From Spirochaetales bacterium (GTDB lineage: Bacteria; Spirochaetota; Leptospiria; Leptospirales; Leptonemataceae), in contig JABTUL010000001.1 in the NCBI GenBank assembly GCA_015075425.1, positions 1,736,001 through 1,800,000 on the forward strand: a stretch of DNA of 64,000 bases, read 5' to 3'. Shown here piece after piece: positions 50,878 through 58,735 of the stretch (its first letter is position 1; each line of letters opens with the position of its first letter). A program made the translations under genes and the position numbers. The notes under the pieces were generated by a model. It saw only the letters and a program-made list of their open reading frames with translations, searched no databases and was not told the DNA's origin.

Positions 50878-52264
50878 TGGACACCCCCTTGTGGATCAGC
50901 CAGTGCGACGGTCCACGGTAGCCCATGGGTGGCGCAAAACCATCACCGCTGACATTGTAGGAACAGCTCTCATCAGAAAAATAACAATGTTCCAGATTTT
51001 GACGAATGTTTCCGGAGACAACCCCTCCTTTGAGAATGGCAACGCACTCACCGCGATGAAGCAGGCGACCCAGTTTGATCTCGCTGGACCAGGTCAATTG
51101 GTCGCTGTTCACAAGCAGGGAAGCAAAAGCAACTATCTCAAAAACTTCATCTTCTTTTAATATACGTTCCCTGAAGTCCACGCTACCATTGCTCAGAATC
51201 AAATTGCCGCAGACGGCATGTATCGGTGTCTTTAGATACTCACTCATGCGATGCGAGACAAAACGTGCCCGGACCTCACCGCCTTCGATGACCGTCGCCC
51301 CCAGTGCCGGCAAGCCCTCGCGAGTCGCGGGGCGGGACTCTGCCATGAGTGGTAGCAAAGGATCGAGTCGCAGGCTCAGCGCTTCGCCCCGTGCGCTGGC
51401 CAACTTATCGCCGATTCGCAAATGGCTCTGCCGATGGTATTCCCGGGCAGCATCGAGCTGTACGACCAGCGCATGCAGGATCTGGCTCGTGGCATCGCGA
51501 GAGAGAAGGACTGTCGCCTGGGACCTGGTTGGTGGCAGAACCGCTTGATCGGTAAGGAGTGCTTCGGTAACGCATTGACGCACAAACAGATTGAGCTCCT
51601 GGGCGGGAAAGCCTATGGTGGACAGAGTATTATGGACTTCTATAGTATTGGGCAGCGGTCTTTTTTCAAGGGCTGCTTCAAAGTAATAGCTGCTGCGCTC
51701 CGTTTCCAGATGCAGACCTCCGGAATGAATTTGCTTTTGCCGCCTCCTTTCCAGAAAGAGTTCTGCTGAATTCAAAACAACACGATCGCATTCCGCGGCA
51801 AAGAGTTCGCTGGCATTTTGCTCAATGAGACTGGCCTGCAGGGGAAGATCACTGGCTCCGGGGTCAAGAGTCAAGGGCTGTGGGTATTCCGACGCTGCTG
51901 GCGGCAAATCATAATAGGGACTGCTGTTCAATCGGGCCATGGAAAGAGCCTGGAGAAGCTGATCCTCCAGAGGACGAACCGGGTCCAGAGCCACTTCCGA
52001 ACGCCCGGTGGCATTACCACGGCGAACCAGCAGCTCGGCCCTGGCAGCCACTTCGGTGATATTGGTGCGCATGGTAGTCAAAGACAGGGTGTTGTCGCGA
52101 TTTCCCAGGTAGAGGCGCTGTTCCCGATCGATATCATCAATAAAGACCTGCCAGGCATAAAGCTCTGGAAACCGGCGGGACAGCTCCTTTAGCATTTGGG
52201 GCAATTCCTGCATCGGAAAGCAAAAGGCCCGGGTTAGCTTCAAACGTAAACCTGAATTTGCCAT
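50861..52264 (-). CDS. TldE/PmbA-like protein
   Basis: 467 residues. It resembles TldD/PmbA in layout: N-terminal ferredoxin-like region, a central acidic strand part, and a late segment YLKTPIHAVCGNLILSNGSVDF matching the family, but the HExxxH zinc motif is missing as in TldE partners. It ends in VSIAGHS overlapping tldD. It is likely the non-catalytic partner forming the heterodimer. ATG at 52264; a second ATG at 52213 is possible. Confidence 0.7.
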   Translation of the reverse strand: MANSGLRLKLTRAFCFPMQELPQMLKELSRRFPELYAWQVFIDDIDREQRLYLGNRDNTLSLTTMRTNITEVAARAELLVRRGNATGRSEVALDPVRPLEDQLLQALSMARLNSSPYYDLPPAASEYPQPLTLDPGASDLPLQASLIEQNASELFAAECDRVVLNSAELFLERRRQKQIHSGGLHLETERSSYYFEAALEKRPLPNTIEVHNTLSTIGFPAQELNLFVRQCVTEALLTDQAVLPPTRSQATVLLSRDATSQILHALVVQLDAAREYHRQSHLRIGDKLASARGEALSLRLDPLLPLMAESRPATREGLPALGATVIEGGEVRARFVSHRMSEYLKTPIHAVCGNLILSNGSVDFRERILKEDEVFEIVAFASLLVNSDQLTWSSEIKLGRLLHRGECVAILKGGVVSGNIRQNLEHCYFSDESCSYNVSGDGFAPPMGYRGPSHWLIHKGVSIAGHS

Positions 52265-52302
52265 GTTCTCGACAACCAGCTCCGGGGAAAAAAGACGGGG
52301 AG

Positions 52303-53655
52303 ATGGAAACAGGAAAACTGGACCGGAGACTGTCCGGAGTGGATGCCACGATGGTCGTCATTTCTGATATGATAGGGTCGGGTATATTTTTTACAACGGG
52401 ATATGTTGCTTTAAACATTCCCGACGGAGAATGGATCCTGATCGCCTGGCTTTTTGGCGGCCTGCTTGCGCTGCTGGGAGCCATCTCTTACGCAGAAATG
52501 GCCGCCATGCTACCAGAAGCGGGTGGTGAATATGTATACTTGCGCAAAGCTCTGGGACCCCTGGCCGGTTTCCTTTCCGGCTGGGCTTCGCTATTCATCG
52601 GGTTTTCCGCACCGATTGCCATTGGCGGGCTCGGTTTTTCCACCTACATGGAGGCCTTTCTACCAGGTTTTGCCTCGACAAAACTTCTCGAATTCCAGGG
52701 ATTTTCTTTACTTTCTGGCAATGCCATAGCGGCACTGGTAATTCTGGTTCTTGCCATGATCCATCTGGCCGGTCGCAGTACCGATAAAAGAGTCCAGCTC
52801 ATTCTTACGCTGGTCAAACTCCTGGCCTTTGGTGGATTCATCGTAGCCGGATTTGCGGCATTGAAAGCTCCGGCAGTGATGGCAGAAACCGCTTCCGTGG
52901 AAGCCCTGACTCTGACCGGCTTTTTTGCCGGAGTTGTTCCCATTACGTTCAGTTATTCCGGCTGGAATGCTTCGAGTTACCTGGCCGGTGAAATAAAAAA
53001 TCCGGGTCGCAATCTTCCTTTTTCACTGATAACCGGAACCCTGATAGTTACTTTTATTTATTTTCTCATGAATGTGATCTACGTTCAGACTCTTCCGATA
53101 GAAAAACTCAAAGGGCTGGAAGCCGTGGCTGCAGAGGCGGTCAAGACTCTCTGGGGGGACGCCGGCAGTCAGTGGATCAGCGGAGTCATAGCGGTATCTA
53201 TCCTTGGCGCCCTCTTCTCTTTACTCTTCATTGGTCCGCGGGTTATCTATGCCATGGCCCGGCACAGTTTACTGCCATCCATAGCCGGACGTGTCCGTCG
53301 GGAGGTCCCGGCTGGCGCGATTGTCTTTCTTTCCGTCATTGCCACAGTACTGGTTCTTTCCGGAAACTTGCGGGATCTGTTGCAGTTCGCCGGTTTTATC
53401 CTGGTACTGTTCAGCTTTCTGGCAGTACTCAGTGTGATTATTTTGCGGTTCCGATTTCCTGACCTCGAAAGACCCTACCGTGTCTGGCTTTACCCACTGC
53501 CCCCGCTACTCTTTTGTTCTTTCAGTGTTTACCTGATGTATGCATCTTTTGTATTCAAGCCGCAAGCAACGCTGGCCGGCCTTTTGCTTGTCGCTCTGGG
53601 CATTCCCTACTATTTTTTCAAATCGCGCCGCGAACAAAAGGGTCACGAAGCATGA
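52303..53655 (+). CDS. APC-family amino acid permease
   Basis: 450 residues and about twelve predicted helices. TM1 carries the unwound Na+/substrate motif SDMIGSGIFFTTGYV (about 22-36), TM3 GGEYVYLRKALGPL and TM6 FSYSGWNASSYLAGEIKNPGRNLP are characteristic of amino-acid antiporters and Lat-type permeases. Start ATG at 52303 with GGGGAG just upstream; the TTG frame opening at 52258 overlaps the divergent TldE gene. Overlaps the following serine hydrolase by 4 bases (ATGA). Confidence 0.92.
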   Translation: METGKLDRRLSGVDATMVVISDMIGSGIFFTTGYVALNIPDGEWILIAWLFGGLLALLGAISYAEMAAMLPEAGGEYVYLRKALGPLAGFLSGWASLFIGFSAPIAIGGLGFSTYMEAFLPGFASTKLLEFQGFSLLSGNAIAALVILVLAMIHLAGRSTDKRVQLILTLVKLLAFGGFIVAGFAALKAPAVMAETASVEALTLTGFFAGVVPITFSYSGWNASSYLAGEIKNPGRNLPFSLITGTLIVTFIYFLMNVIYVQTLPIEKLKGLEAVAAEAVKTLWGDAGSQWISGVIAVSILGALFSLLFIGPRVIYAMARHSLLPSIAGRVRREVPAGAIVFLSVIATVLVLSGNLRDLLQFAGFILVLFSFLAVLSVIILRFRFPDLERPYRVWLYPLPPLLFCSFSVYLMYASFVFKPQATLAGLLLVALGIPYYFFKSRREQKGHEA

Positions 53656-55034
53656 CCCGGCGTCGACTGGTTGGTTCTGGTATTCTTGTTTTCTTGCTGG
53701 CAGCGGCTATCACCCTGGTGGGTTTACTGGCCCCCATCGGCAGCGGCTACGCGGCCAAATACCTGTGTTCACAAATCTTTGTTTCCGGCAGATCAGATGC
53801 CAGGCAAATCATTGACGAAGAAATCACACCCACGCATCCCATGTTTCAACTGGTTTCCAGTGAGGTCGATTTCCAGAACAAAACGGTCCGTTCGGTGACA
53901 GGGCTGATTTTTGAGCCCACGCTGGCTGTTTATCGGGACGGCTTCGGTTGCACCCTGGCAACTGGAACTGACCGGCAAGCGCTGCTGGAACAGGGAGCGG
54001 GATTCAAAAGGCCGGAAGACCTTCCGGAGGCATTCTGGCCCGCCGGGGAAAAAGTGCCGACGGCGGATCCTCGCCTGGCCCAGGTCCTCGACCAGGCTTT
54101 TATGGAACCGGCCTCCGGTCGCAGACAAACGCAGGCTGTCGCCATCGTACACCGCGGCCAGCTCATTGCCGAAAGGTACGCTCCTGGCTTTCATGAAAAG
54201 ACTCCGGTCCTTGGCTGGTCCATGTCTAAAACGGTAACAGCGGCCCTGTTCGGAATTCTAAAAGACGAAAAGAAAATCGACCTGGATTCTCCGGCCAGGG
54301 TGGCAGAATGGGAGAACGATCCGGCCCGGAAAGGTATCACCCCGCGACACCTGCTACAAATGTCTTCAGGACTGAACTTTAGCGAGGTCTACGCGCCCTT
54401 CGGGGACGCTCCAGAGATGCTCTACGCCCACGGCGATATGGCAGCGTATGCCGCCACAAGGGATGTCGCACATTCACCCGGCACTCATTGGTACTATTCG
54501 AGTGGCGACACCAATATCCTGGCACGGATGCTACGTATGGAAACGGGCGGAACCGCTGTATCTGCCCGACAATTCGCGCGCGAGAGGCTTTTTGATCCAT
54601 TGCACATGCAGACGGCGATCATCGAACCGGATGCTTCCGGTACTTTTGTCGGATCCAGCTATATGTATGCTTCTGCCCGGGACTGGGCGCGTTTTGCCCT
54701 CTTACTGCTGCAAGATGGTCGGTTTGAAGGGAAGCAAATCCTCCCCGCTGGATGGGTCGCCTTTATGCGGACTCCCGTTCCGGATTCCGGCGGTCAATAC
54801 GGGGCACAGACCTGGTTGAATGCTGGCCATGCCAACTCAGCGGTGGAAGAAACGCGTCGCTTCCGGCGATTGCCCGCCTCCACCTTCTACCTATCCGGCT
54901 ACAACGGACAGAATGTATTCATCCTGCCGGAAGAGGAGCTGATTGTCGTGCGCCTGGGAGTTACCCATGAGCGCAAAAACTGGAGCATTGAGGATTTTGT
55001 TGTTCAGGTTCGTGAAGCACTGAATCTTAAGTAA
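53652..55034 (+). CDS. Secreted class C beta-lactamase-fold serine hydrolase
   Basis: 460 residues. N-terminal hydrophobic anchor (SGILVFLLAAAITLVGLLAP, about 9-28). The catalytic SxxK is in GWSMSKTVTAALFGI (Ser about 196), the Tyr motif is YYSSGDTN, and PRHLLQMSSGLNF, FARERLFDPLHM and SSYMYASARDWARFALLLL follow in the usual order. This is the EstB/peptidase S12 family, not necessarily an antibiotic resistance enzyme. Coupled to the permease by ATGA, so an amino-acid or peptide substrate is plausible. Confidence 0.9.
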   Translation: MTRRRLVGSGILVFLLAAAITLVGLLAPIGSGYAAKYLCSQIFVSGRSDARQIIDEEITPTHPMFQLVSSEVDFQNKTVRSVTGLIFEPTLAVYRDGFGCTLATGTDRQALLEQGAGFKRPEDLPEAFWPAGEKVPTADPRLAQVLDQAFMEPASGRRQTQAVAIVHRGQLIAERYAPGFHEKTPVLGWSMSKTVTAALFGILKDEKKIDLDSPARVAEWENDPARKGITPRHLLQMSSGLNFSEVYAPFGDAPEMLYAHGDMAAYAATRDVAHSPGTHWYYSSGDTNILARMLRMETGGTAVSARQFARERLFDPLHMQTAIIEPDASGTFVGSSYMYASARDWARFALLLLQDGRFEGKQILPAGWVAFMRTPVPDSGGQYGAQTWLNAGHANSAVEETRRFRRLPASTFYLSGYNGQNVFILPEEELIVVRLGVTHERKNWSIEDFVVQVREALNLK

Positions 55035-55061
55035 CCAGTCCCGGGCCACAAGGAGAAGTAT

Positions 55062-55084
55062 CGCTCACTGAGCGGCGCTTTTCC
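55062..55084 (+). terminator. Possible terminator after serine hydrolase gene
   Basis: CGCTC pairs with GAGCG around an ACT loop 28 bases after the stop, followed by GCGCTTTTCC with only four T. Weak as an intrinsic terminator. The rest of the interval to 55280 is GC-rich, noncoding and has no other recognisable feature. Confidence 0.35.
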
Positions 55085-55280
55085 GTCACATCCGTGCCGC
55101 CGGAAAAGTGGCCTTCCCATCCACATCAGATCCGCGCCGCTTCTCTCATCCCGGCAGCGGATCAATGCGGGGTTTGCCGTCGCCGGGTAAACCATTGCGC
55201 CTGCGGCGCCCGGCTACATGCTCGCTCTGGCTCGCACGTCGGCAACCCCATATTTATCCTACGCCGGCCGCTGGCGGGCT

Positions 55281-55535
55281 TCACTCCAGATTCTTCCTGA
55301 TCTCCTCTGGCAGAGTAATTGGCCCTATGTTATTTTCATAATTCGCTATTTGTTTTGCCAGTACTTTCTGCAGAGCCCATGCAGTTTGCGGGCTCATCCG
55401 GATGTTGATCCCATGCCGCGGCTGACCCTGTGAATCCATGACCATAGCCCGCAACTCCAGTTCGAACGGTGAAATATTAATCTCGATGGCATTGGTATAG
55501 TATTCTGATATTGCCATTCCAGTATTTTCATTCAT
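55281..55535 (-). CDS. DUF3467-like protein
   Basis: 84 residues from ATG at 55535, which has AAGG nine bases upstream and overlaps the neighbouring gene by 8 bases (ATGAATGA); a GTG at 55544 is less likely. The pattern YYTNAIEINISPFELELRAM, then NIRMSPQTAWALQKVL, YENNIGPITLPEEI fits DUF3467 (short proteins of two strands then a helix with MSPQ-A-L and YE-x-GxI). Function unknown. Its first half is nearly identical to that of the protein at 55944-56432. Last gene of the accessory operon. Confidence 0.7.
   Translation of the reverse strand: MNENTGMAISEYYTNAIEINISPFELELRAMVMDSQGQPRHGINIRMSPQTAWALQKVLAKQIANYENNIGPITLPEEIRKNLE
55399..55451 (-). repeat. 53-bp exact duplication, copy 1 (DUF3467 N-half)
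   Basis: This stretch is identical over 53 bases to 56296-56348; similarity at lower identity continues on the 3' side (toward 55505 and 56400). The shared segment encodes the residues AMVMDSQGQPRHGINIR in both proteins. After the repeat the downstream coding sequences diverge completely. Confidence 0.95.
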
Positions 55536-55944
55536 AATTCGCACCTTTCATATCATCGCGCGTTGCTGGTTTGCTGATTTCTTGCTCGATCCTTGAGGTC
55601 AGGGTCTGGTTAAAATTACTAACATTTAAAACAATTATGCGATTTCTTTTTTTGGAGAAGTATTCCAACCAACGCTTATGTTTCGTTTCGTGCACAATCC
55701 TTACAACATCCCTCCAAGCCACCTTATCATTGGACAGAGGAAGCGCTGGTGCAAAAAAATAAATTCCCCAATCATCGGTAATTACTTTATATGTTAAAGT
55801 AAAAACAGAAATATATGTCACAATAAGCGCGACAAAGAAATCAACATAGCTTAAATTGATGCCACTATAGAATCTGAATAACAATCCTATGCAAAAAATA
55901 GAAATAGGCCCAATGCGTAGCAAGGGATTAAACCGATGTTCCAT
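55528..55944 (-). CDS. Two-helix membrane protein with PH-like tail
   Basis: 138 residues. Two hydrophobic helices close together (ISIFCIGLLFRFYSG, about 14-28, and DFFVALIVTYISVFTLTYK, about 35-53), a short link, then a soluble domain (WGIYFFAPALPLSNDKVAWRDVVRIV, RIIVLNVSNFNQT) with the strand pattern of bacterial PH/YdbS-like domains. No family match can be asserted. Visibly more AT-rich than its neighbours, hinting at transfer. Start ATG 55944 (TGATG with upstream stop; GTG 55947 possible). Follows a glycine-rich protein gene; immunity function is inference. Confidence 0.65.
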   Translation of the reverse strand: MEHRFNPLLRIGPISIFCIGLLFRFYSGINLSYVDFFVALIVTYISVFTLTYKVITDDWGIYFFAPALPLSNDKVAWRDVVRIVHETKHKRWLEYFSKKRNRIIVLNVSNFNQTLTSRIEQEISKPATRDDMKGANYE

Positions 55945-56432
55945 CACAGACCGAGCTCCTGATAAAGACTCGTCTTTCCATAGTATATGCCGGGGGAGAA
56001 CATGTACGTAAAGCCAGCAGCGCCGAATCCGGCACCTGCTACGGCACCGACCAACATTCCTTTCGGACCGAGCCCGGCACCTGCTACCTTACCCACGTAT
56101 GCGCCTGCACGGCCACCGATATAAGCTGCACCAAACACTAAGGCTTCGGCGCCAACACTGATCGCGGCGCGACCAGCTATTTGGCCCCAGCCATCGCCTC
56201 CAGACATGGCGTCTTTATACACAGTGTATCCAGCCAAAACCATACCAACACCCATCATCGCATTCGCAACCTTTGGAAATCGAGTGTAGGCATCGCGGAT
56301 GTTGATCCCATGCCGCGGCTGACCCTGTGAATCCATGACCATAGCCCGGAGCTCCAGTTCGAACGGGGAGACATTGATCTCGACAGCGTTGGTATAAAAC
56401 TCTGATACGACGACTTCTTTATTTTCACTCAC
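55944..56432 (-). CDS. Chimeric protein: DUF3467 N-half plus glycine-zipper membrane domain
   Basis: 162 residues from GTG at 56432 (GGAAG six bases upstream; overlaps the next gene by 8 bases). Residues about 7-44 copy the DUF3467-like N-half (SEFYTNAVEINVSPFELEL, HGINIR). After the Arg the sequence switches to DAYTRFPKVANAMMGVGMVLAGYTVY and a long run of small hydrophobic residues (IGGRAGAYVGKVAGAGLGP, GAVAGAGFGAAGF), a glycine-zipper of the type found in pore-forming or membrane-crossing toxin segments. The DUF3467 helix is missing. Function unknown; an effector is inferred. Confidence 0.65.
   Translation of the reverse strand: MSENKEVVVSEFYTNAVEINVSPFELELRAMVMDSQGQPRHGINIRDAYTRFPKVANAMMGVGMVLAGYTVYKDAMSGGDGWGQIAGRAAISVGAEALVFGAAYIGGRAGAYVGKVAGAGLGPKGMLVGAVAGAGFGAAGFTYMFSPGIYYGKTSLYQELGL
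56296..56348 (-). repeat. 53-bp exact duplication, copy 2 (inside chimeric gene)
   Basis: Identical to 55399-55451. Here the repeat ends one codon before DAYTRFP, the switch point to the glycine-zipper part, so this copy was most likely donated to the 5' part of the gene by recombination. Confidence 0.95.
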
Positions 56433-57162
56433 GATTTCTTCCTTCAAGTTTCTTGCGATTTTCTGCAGCTCTCTGCTTTACCTTTTCAATTAATTGCGGG
56501 TTGATCACTTGACCCCATTGTCCGTATGCAGTGAGGGTGTAGCTGGATTTCCAGAAATCCTCGAAAGTCAGGTTACGTACCATGAGCAGCGGATTGATGA
56601 ATCGCTCTAATTTTGTATCAAGCCGATTCTCTGGATCTGGTTCCAAATAGCAAACATTTTCACACTTCTCCAGTATACGGTCGAACATCTCGCCAAAATC
56701 AACAATGGTGGTGCTGAACATAACGCGCCGGTCCGGAAATTCACCACAAAGGACGGGCGACGGTGGACCATTGCCATAGCATTGAACAAAGATGCGTTCA
56801 ATTGATGTATAGGGTACCCTGATAGCCCTGCTACTAACGGTCCGGTAGCAAACCATCTCAGTTTCATGCAATTCAACCATCGAAGTGAAGACATTGCTTA
56901 ATGTGACATACAAAATGCGCCATAGTAAATACGCGCCCGCCAGCATCCCGCCAGCAACGAGAATCCCGACCACTCGCTTGCCAACTGTATCGGACTCAAC
57001 GATACTATTTGGTACTATCATTCCGTATGCAATGATGATCGCGCCCAGCATCATGACCGTGTACAAGGGCACCAGAAACCATGGATTGTTGAAAACTGTG
57101 CTGTAGAAATTGGGGTCGCGATCAGCGGTATAGTGCGGCGACTGATTTTGTTTTTCCGTCAT
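56425..57162 (-). CDS. Two-helix membrane protein with larger PH-like domain
   Basis: 245 residues. Helices at about 31-52 (FLVPLYTVMMLGAIIIAYGMIV) and 65-86 (VVGILVAGGMLAGAYLLW). The rest (about 95-245) begins VELHETEMVCYRTVSSRAIRVPYTSIERIFVQCY, a beta pattern like bacterial PH domains, and ends in a charged helix EKVKQRAAENRKKLEGRNRE. Layout repeats that of the smaller gene at 55528, with extended cytoplasmic part. ATG at 57162 forms ATGA with the upstream stop. Cognate-immunity role is inferred only from position. Confidence 0.65.
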   Translation of the reverse strand: MTEKQNQSPHYTADRDPNFYSTVFNNPWFLVPLYTVMMLGAIIIAYGMIVPNSIVESDTVGKRVVGILVAGGMLAGAYLLWRILYVTLSNVFTSMVELHETEMVCYRTVSSRAIRVPYTSIERIFVQCYGNGPPSPVLCGEFPDRRVMFSTTIVDFGEMFDRILEKCENVCYLEPDPENRLDTKLERFINPLLMVRNLTFEDFWKSSYTLTAYGQWGQVINPQLIEKVKQRAAENRKKLEGRNRE

Positions 57163-58289
57163 TTCAGCCATATTTGCTGCGTCGTTGTCCAGCCTAGACC
57201 CGCTGACATGTTAAAGCCAGTGGCCGGATTGGTCGTGAGAGAGTAAGCGAAAGGGTTCATCTGTAAGTACGGATTGCTTGCCACACCAGGACCCTGAGCC
57301 CGGACCCCGGCCAGATACGCCTGGTTGGTTCCCTGTGAGGCCCAGCTGTTCATCAGACCACCAGCCGTCCCCATCGCAAACGATGCACCCACTGCATACG
57401 GATTCACACTACCATAACTTATATACTGGTTGGCAGCATCATGTCCCCCGATCATCGCTCCGCTTAAGAGAGCTCTCGCCCGATGGCTATCCAACGAAAC
57501 CTGCCCAATCTGTTTCAAATGCCCGATCGGTCCTGTCAGCATTCCGATCTGGCTGGATGAATACATACTTTCTGCCCAATCCATGCCAGACATGGGCGAT
57601 CCCGTAACTAGGCTGGCAACAGGATATGCGACGCCGCTAATCGCCGCTGAGCCGGCTCCGGCCGTCATAACGCCTTTAACGGTTACGGCCGGACCGACAA
57701 ATCGTGCGCCGACCGTGGCAACTCCCCCTCCTAAGCTTGCAAAACCCACAGCCATATCACCGTATCTGCCGTATTGGGCGTAGGCCGGATTGACCCAGCC
57801 TGTCATCGTTTGAAGCGGCGATCCATAACGGTCCTGCGAGCCGCTCCACGCCGCCCACATTTCTGCCGCGGAAAGACTCATTTCACTGGCACTATAGCCA
57901 AGCAGAGCACCACCTGCTACCGCAACCCCAACGCCTACTCCAGTAGCGGCCCCGAGTCCTCCGCCAATGACCATCTTGGTGCCCGCCACTATACCCAGTC
58001 CAGAAGCCACCATGCGGCCCCCCGCTCCCAGCATACGGCCCCAGTCTGCATCTGTTGGATGCACGGTACTGAGACTCGCCAGGTACTGCTTCTGCCATGC
58101 GGCAAACCTGTAAGGATCGGCAACAGCCACAATACGCCCGGCAGAATTATACTGCACCTGTGTCCCTGCCGCATGGCTTGCATTGTAACCCGGACCAAAA
58201 TTGTAGGTCGCCTGTGCAGGCTGCTGGAAGATTGGCTCACCGCCGATCGCCACTTTATACATCTGGGCAAAGGCCGGTGTGCCAATCAA
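57159..58289 (-). CDS. Glycine-rich membrane-seeking protein, probable effector C-part
   Basis: 376 residues as an open frame. It has hydrophobic glycine-zipper stretches near 95-135 (IVAGTKMVIGGGLGAATGV), 185-225 (GFASLGGGVATVGARFVGP) and later ISGVAYPVASLV and SFAMGTAGGLMN. No enzymatic motif. The only local start is TTG at 58289, with no ribosome site; ATG at 58262 is an alternative. Reading upstream past TTG in the same frame gives GSFFIQAKGGDTS, plausible coding, so the gene is probably the continuation of 58286-58708 after a frameshift at the A5 run 58318-58322. Confidence 0.6.
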   Translation of the reverse strand: MIGTPAFAQMYKVAIGGEPIFQQPAQATYNFGPGYNASHAAGTQVQYNSAGRIVAVADPYRFAAWQKQYLASLSTVHPTDADWGRMLGAGGRMVASGLGIVAGTKMVIGGGLGAATGVGVGVAVAGGALLGYSASEMSLSAAEMWAAWSGSQDRYGSPLQTMTGWVNPAYAQYGRYGDMAVGFASLGGGVATVGARFVGPAVTVKGVMTAGAGSAAISGVAYPVASLVTGSPMSGMDWAESMYSSSQIGMLTGPIGHLKQIGQVSLDSHRARALLSGAMIGGHDAANQYISYGSVNPYAVGASFAMGTAGGLMNSWASQGTNQAYLAGVRAQGPGVASNPYLQMNPFAYSLTTNPATGFNMSAGLGWTTTQQIWLK

Positions 58290-58708
58290 GGAGGTATCGC
58301 CGCCCTTAGCCTGGATGAAAAAGCTGCCGTAGCTTCTCCCATGCTCATGCCGCTTTTCATCAGGGCTTCAATAGCGCGGTAAGCCTGCTGGTTCGTTCCG
58401 GTCACTCCGGCCAGAGCCAGTGTAGTGGAAGCGATGTCCGCTGCACTCTGGATGTTGCCAGGCGCACGTCCGCGTGCCTGATTGACAGCATCAATGCCAG
58501 CCTGAACCTGCGCGGGATTGGCCGATCCACCACCGCCTTCAGTGACGTCACCCCCGCCACCCCCTGTGGGACCTGTACCACCGGTACTTCCAGCACCAAA
58601 CCAGCCCGCGATATCCGCTCCCCATGGCAGAATCCTTTCGCGGAACGCTGGATCCGCTCCGTGCGGACAGAACTTCTGGATCAGGTTATTGTCTGTACAG
58701 AAAAGCAT
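58286..58708 (-). CDS. Gly/Pro-rich N-terminal part of the effector-like protein
   Basis: 140 residues. The ATG at 58708 has a strong ribosome site (AGGAGG eight bases upstream). An N-terminus with FCPHGADPAFRERI, a flexible glycine-rich linker (AGSTGGTGPTGGGGGDVTEG, about 38-60), then a helical segment GIDAVNQARGRAPGNIQSAAD and MKSGMSMGEATAAF. The frame ends in SSRLRAAIPP right after the homopolymer. Joined by a -1 shift the two ORFs would give a protein of about 516 residues. Confidence 0.6.
   Translation of the reverse strand: MLFCTDNNLIQKFCPHGADPAFRERILPWGADIAGWFGAGSTGGTGPTGGGGGDVTEGGGGSANPAQVQAGIDAVNQARGRAPGNIQSAADIASTTLALAGVTGTNQQAYRAIEALMKSGMSMGEATAAFSSRLRAAIPP
58318..58322 (-). other. 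Candidate frameshift site joining 58286-58708 and 57159-58289
   Basis: On the minus strand GCA GCT TTT TCA TCC contains five T. In frame it leads to RLRAAIPP and stop; one base back it reads TTT TTC ATC CAG GCT AAG, giving the sequence AAFFIQAKGGDTSLIGTP, which continues smoothly into the 376-residue frame. It may be a real -1 frameshift, a slippage site, a decay mutation or an assembly error. Confidence 0.5.
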
Positions 58709-58735
58709 GCAAGGATCCTCCTGAAACGGTCGGCA

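Noticed and set aside
53652-55034. Antibiotic-resistance beta-lactamase
   Set aside because: The fold and SxxK/Tyr motifs are shared by many esterases and peptidases; nothing in the sequence indicates antibiotic hydrolysis.
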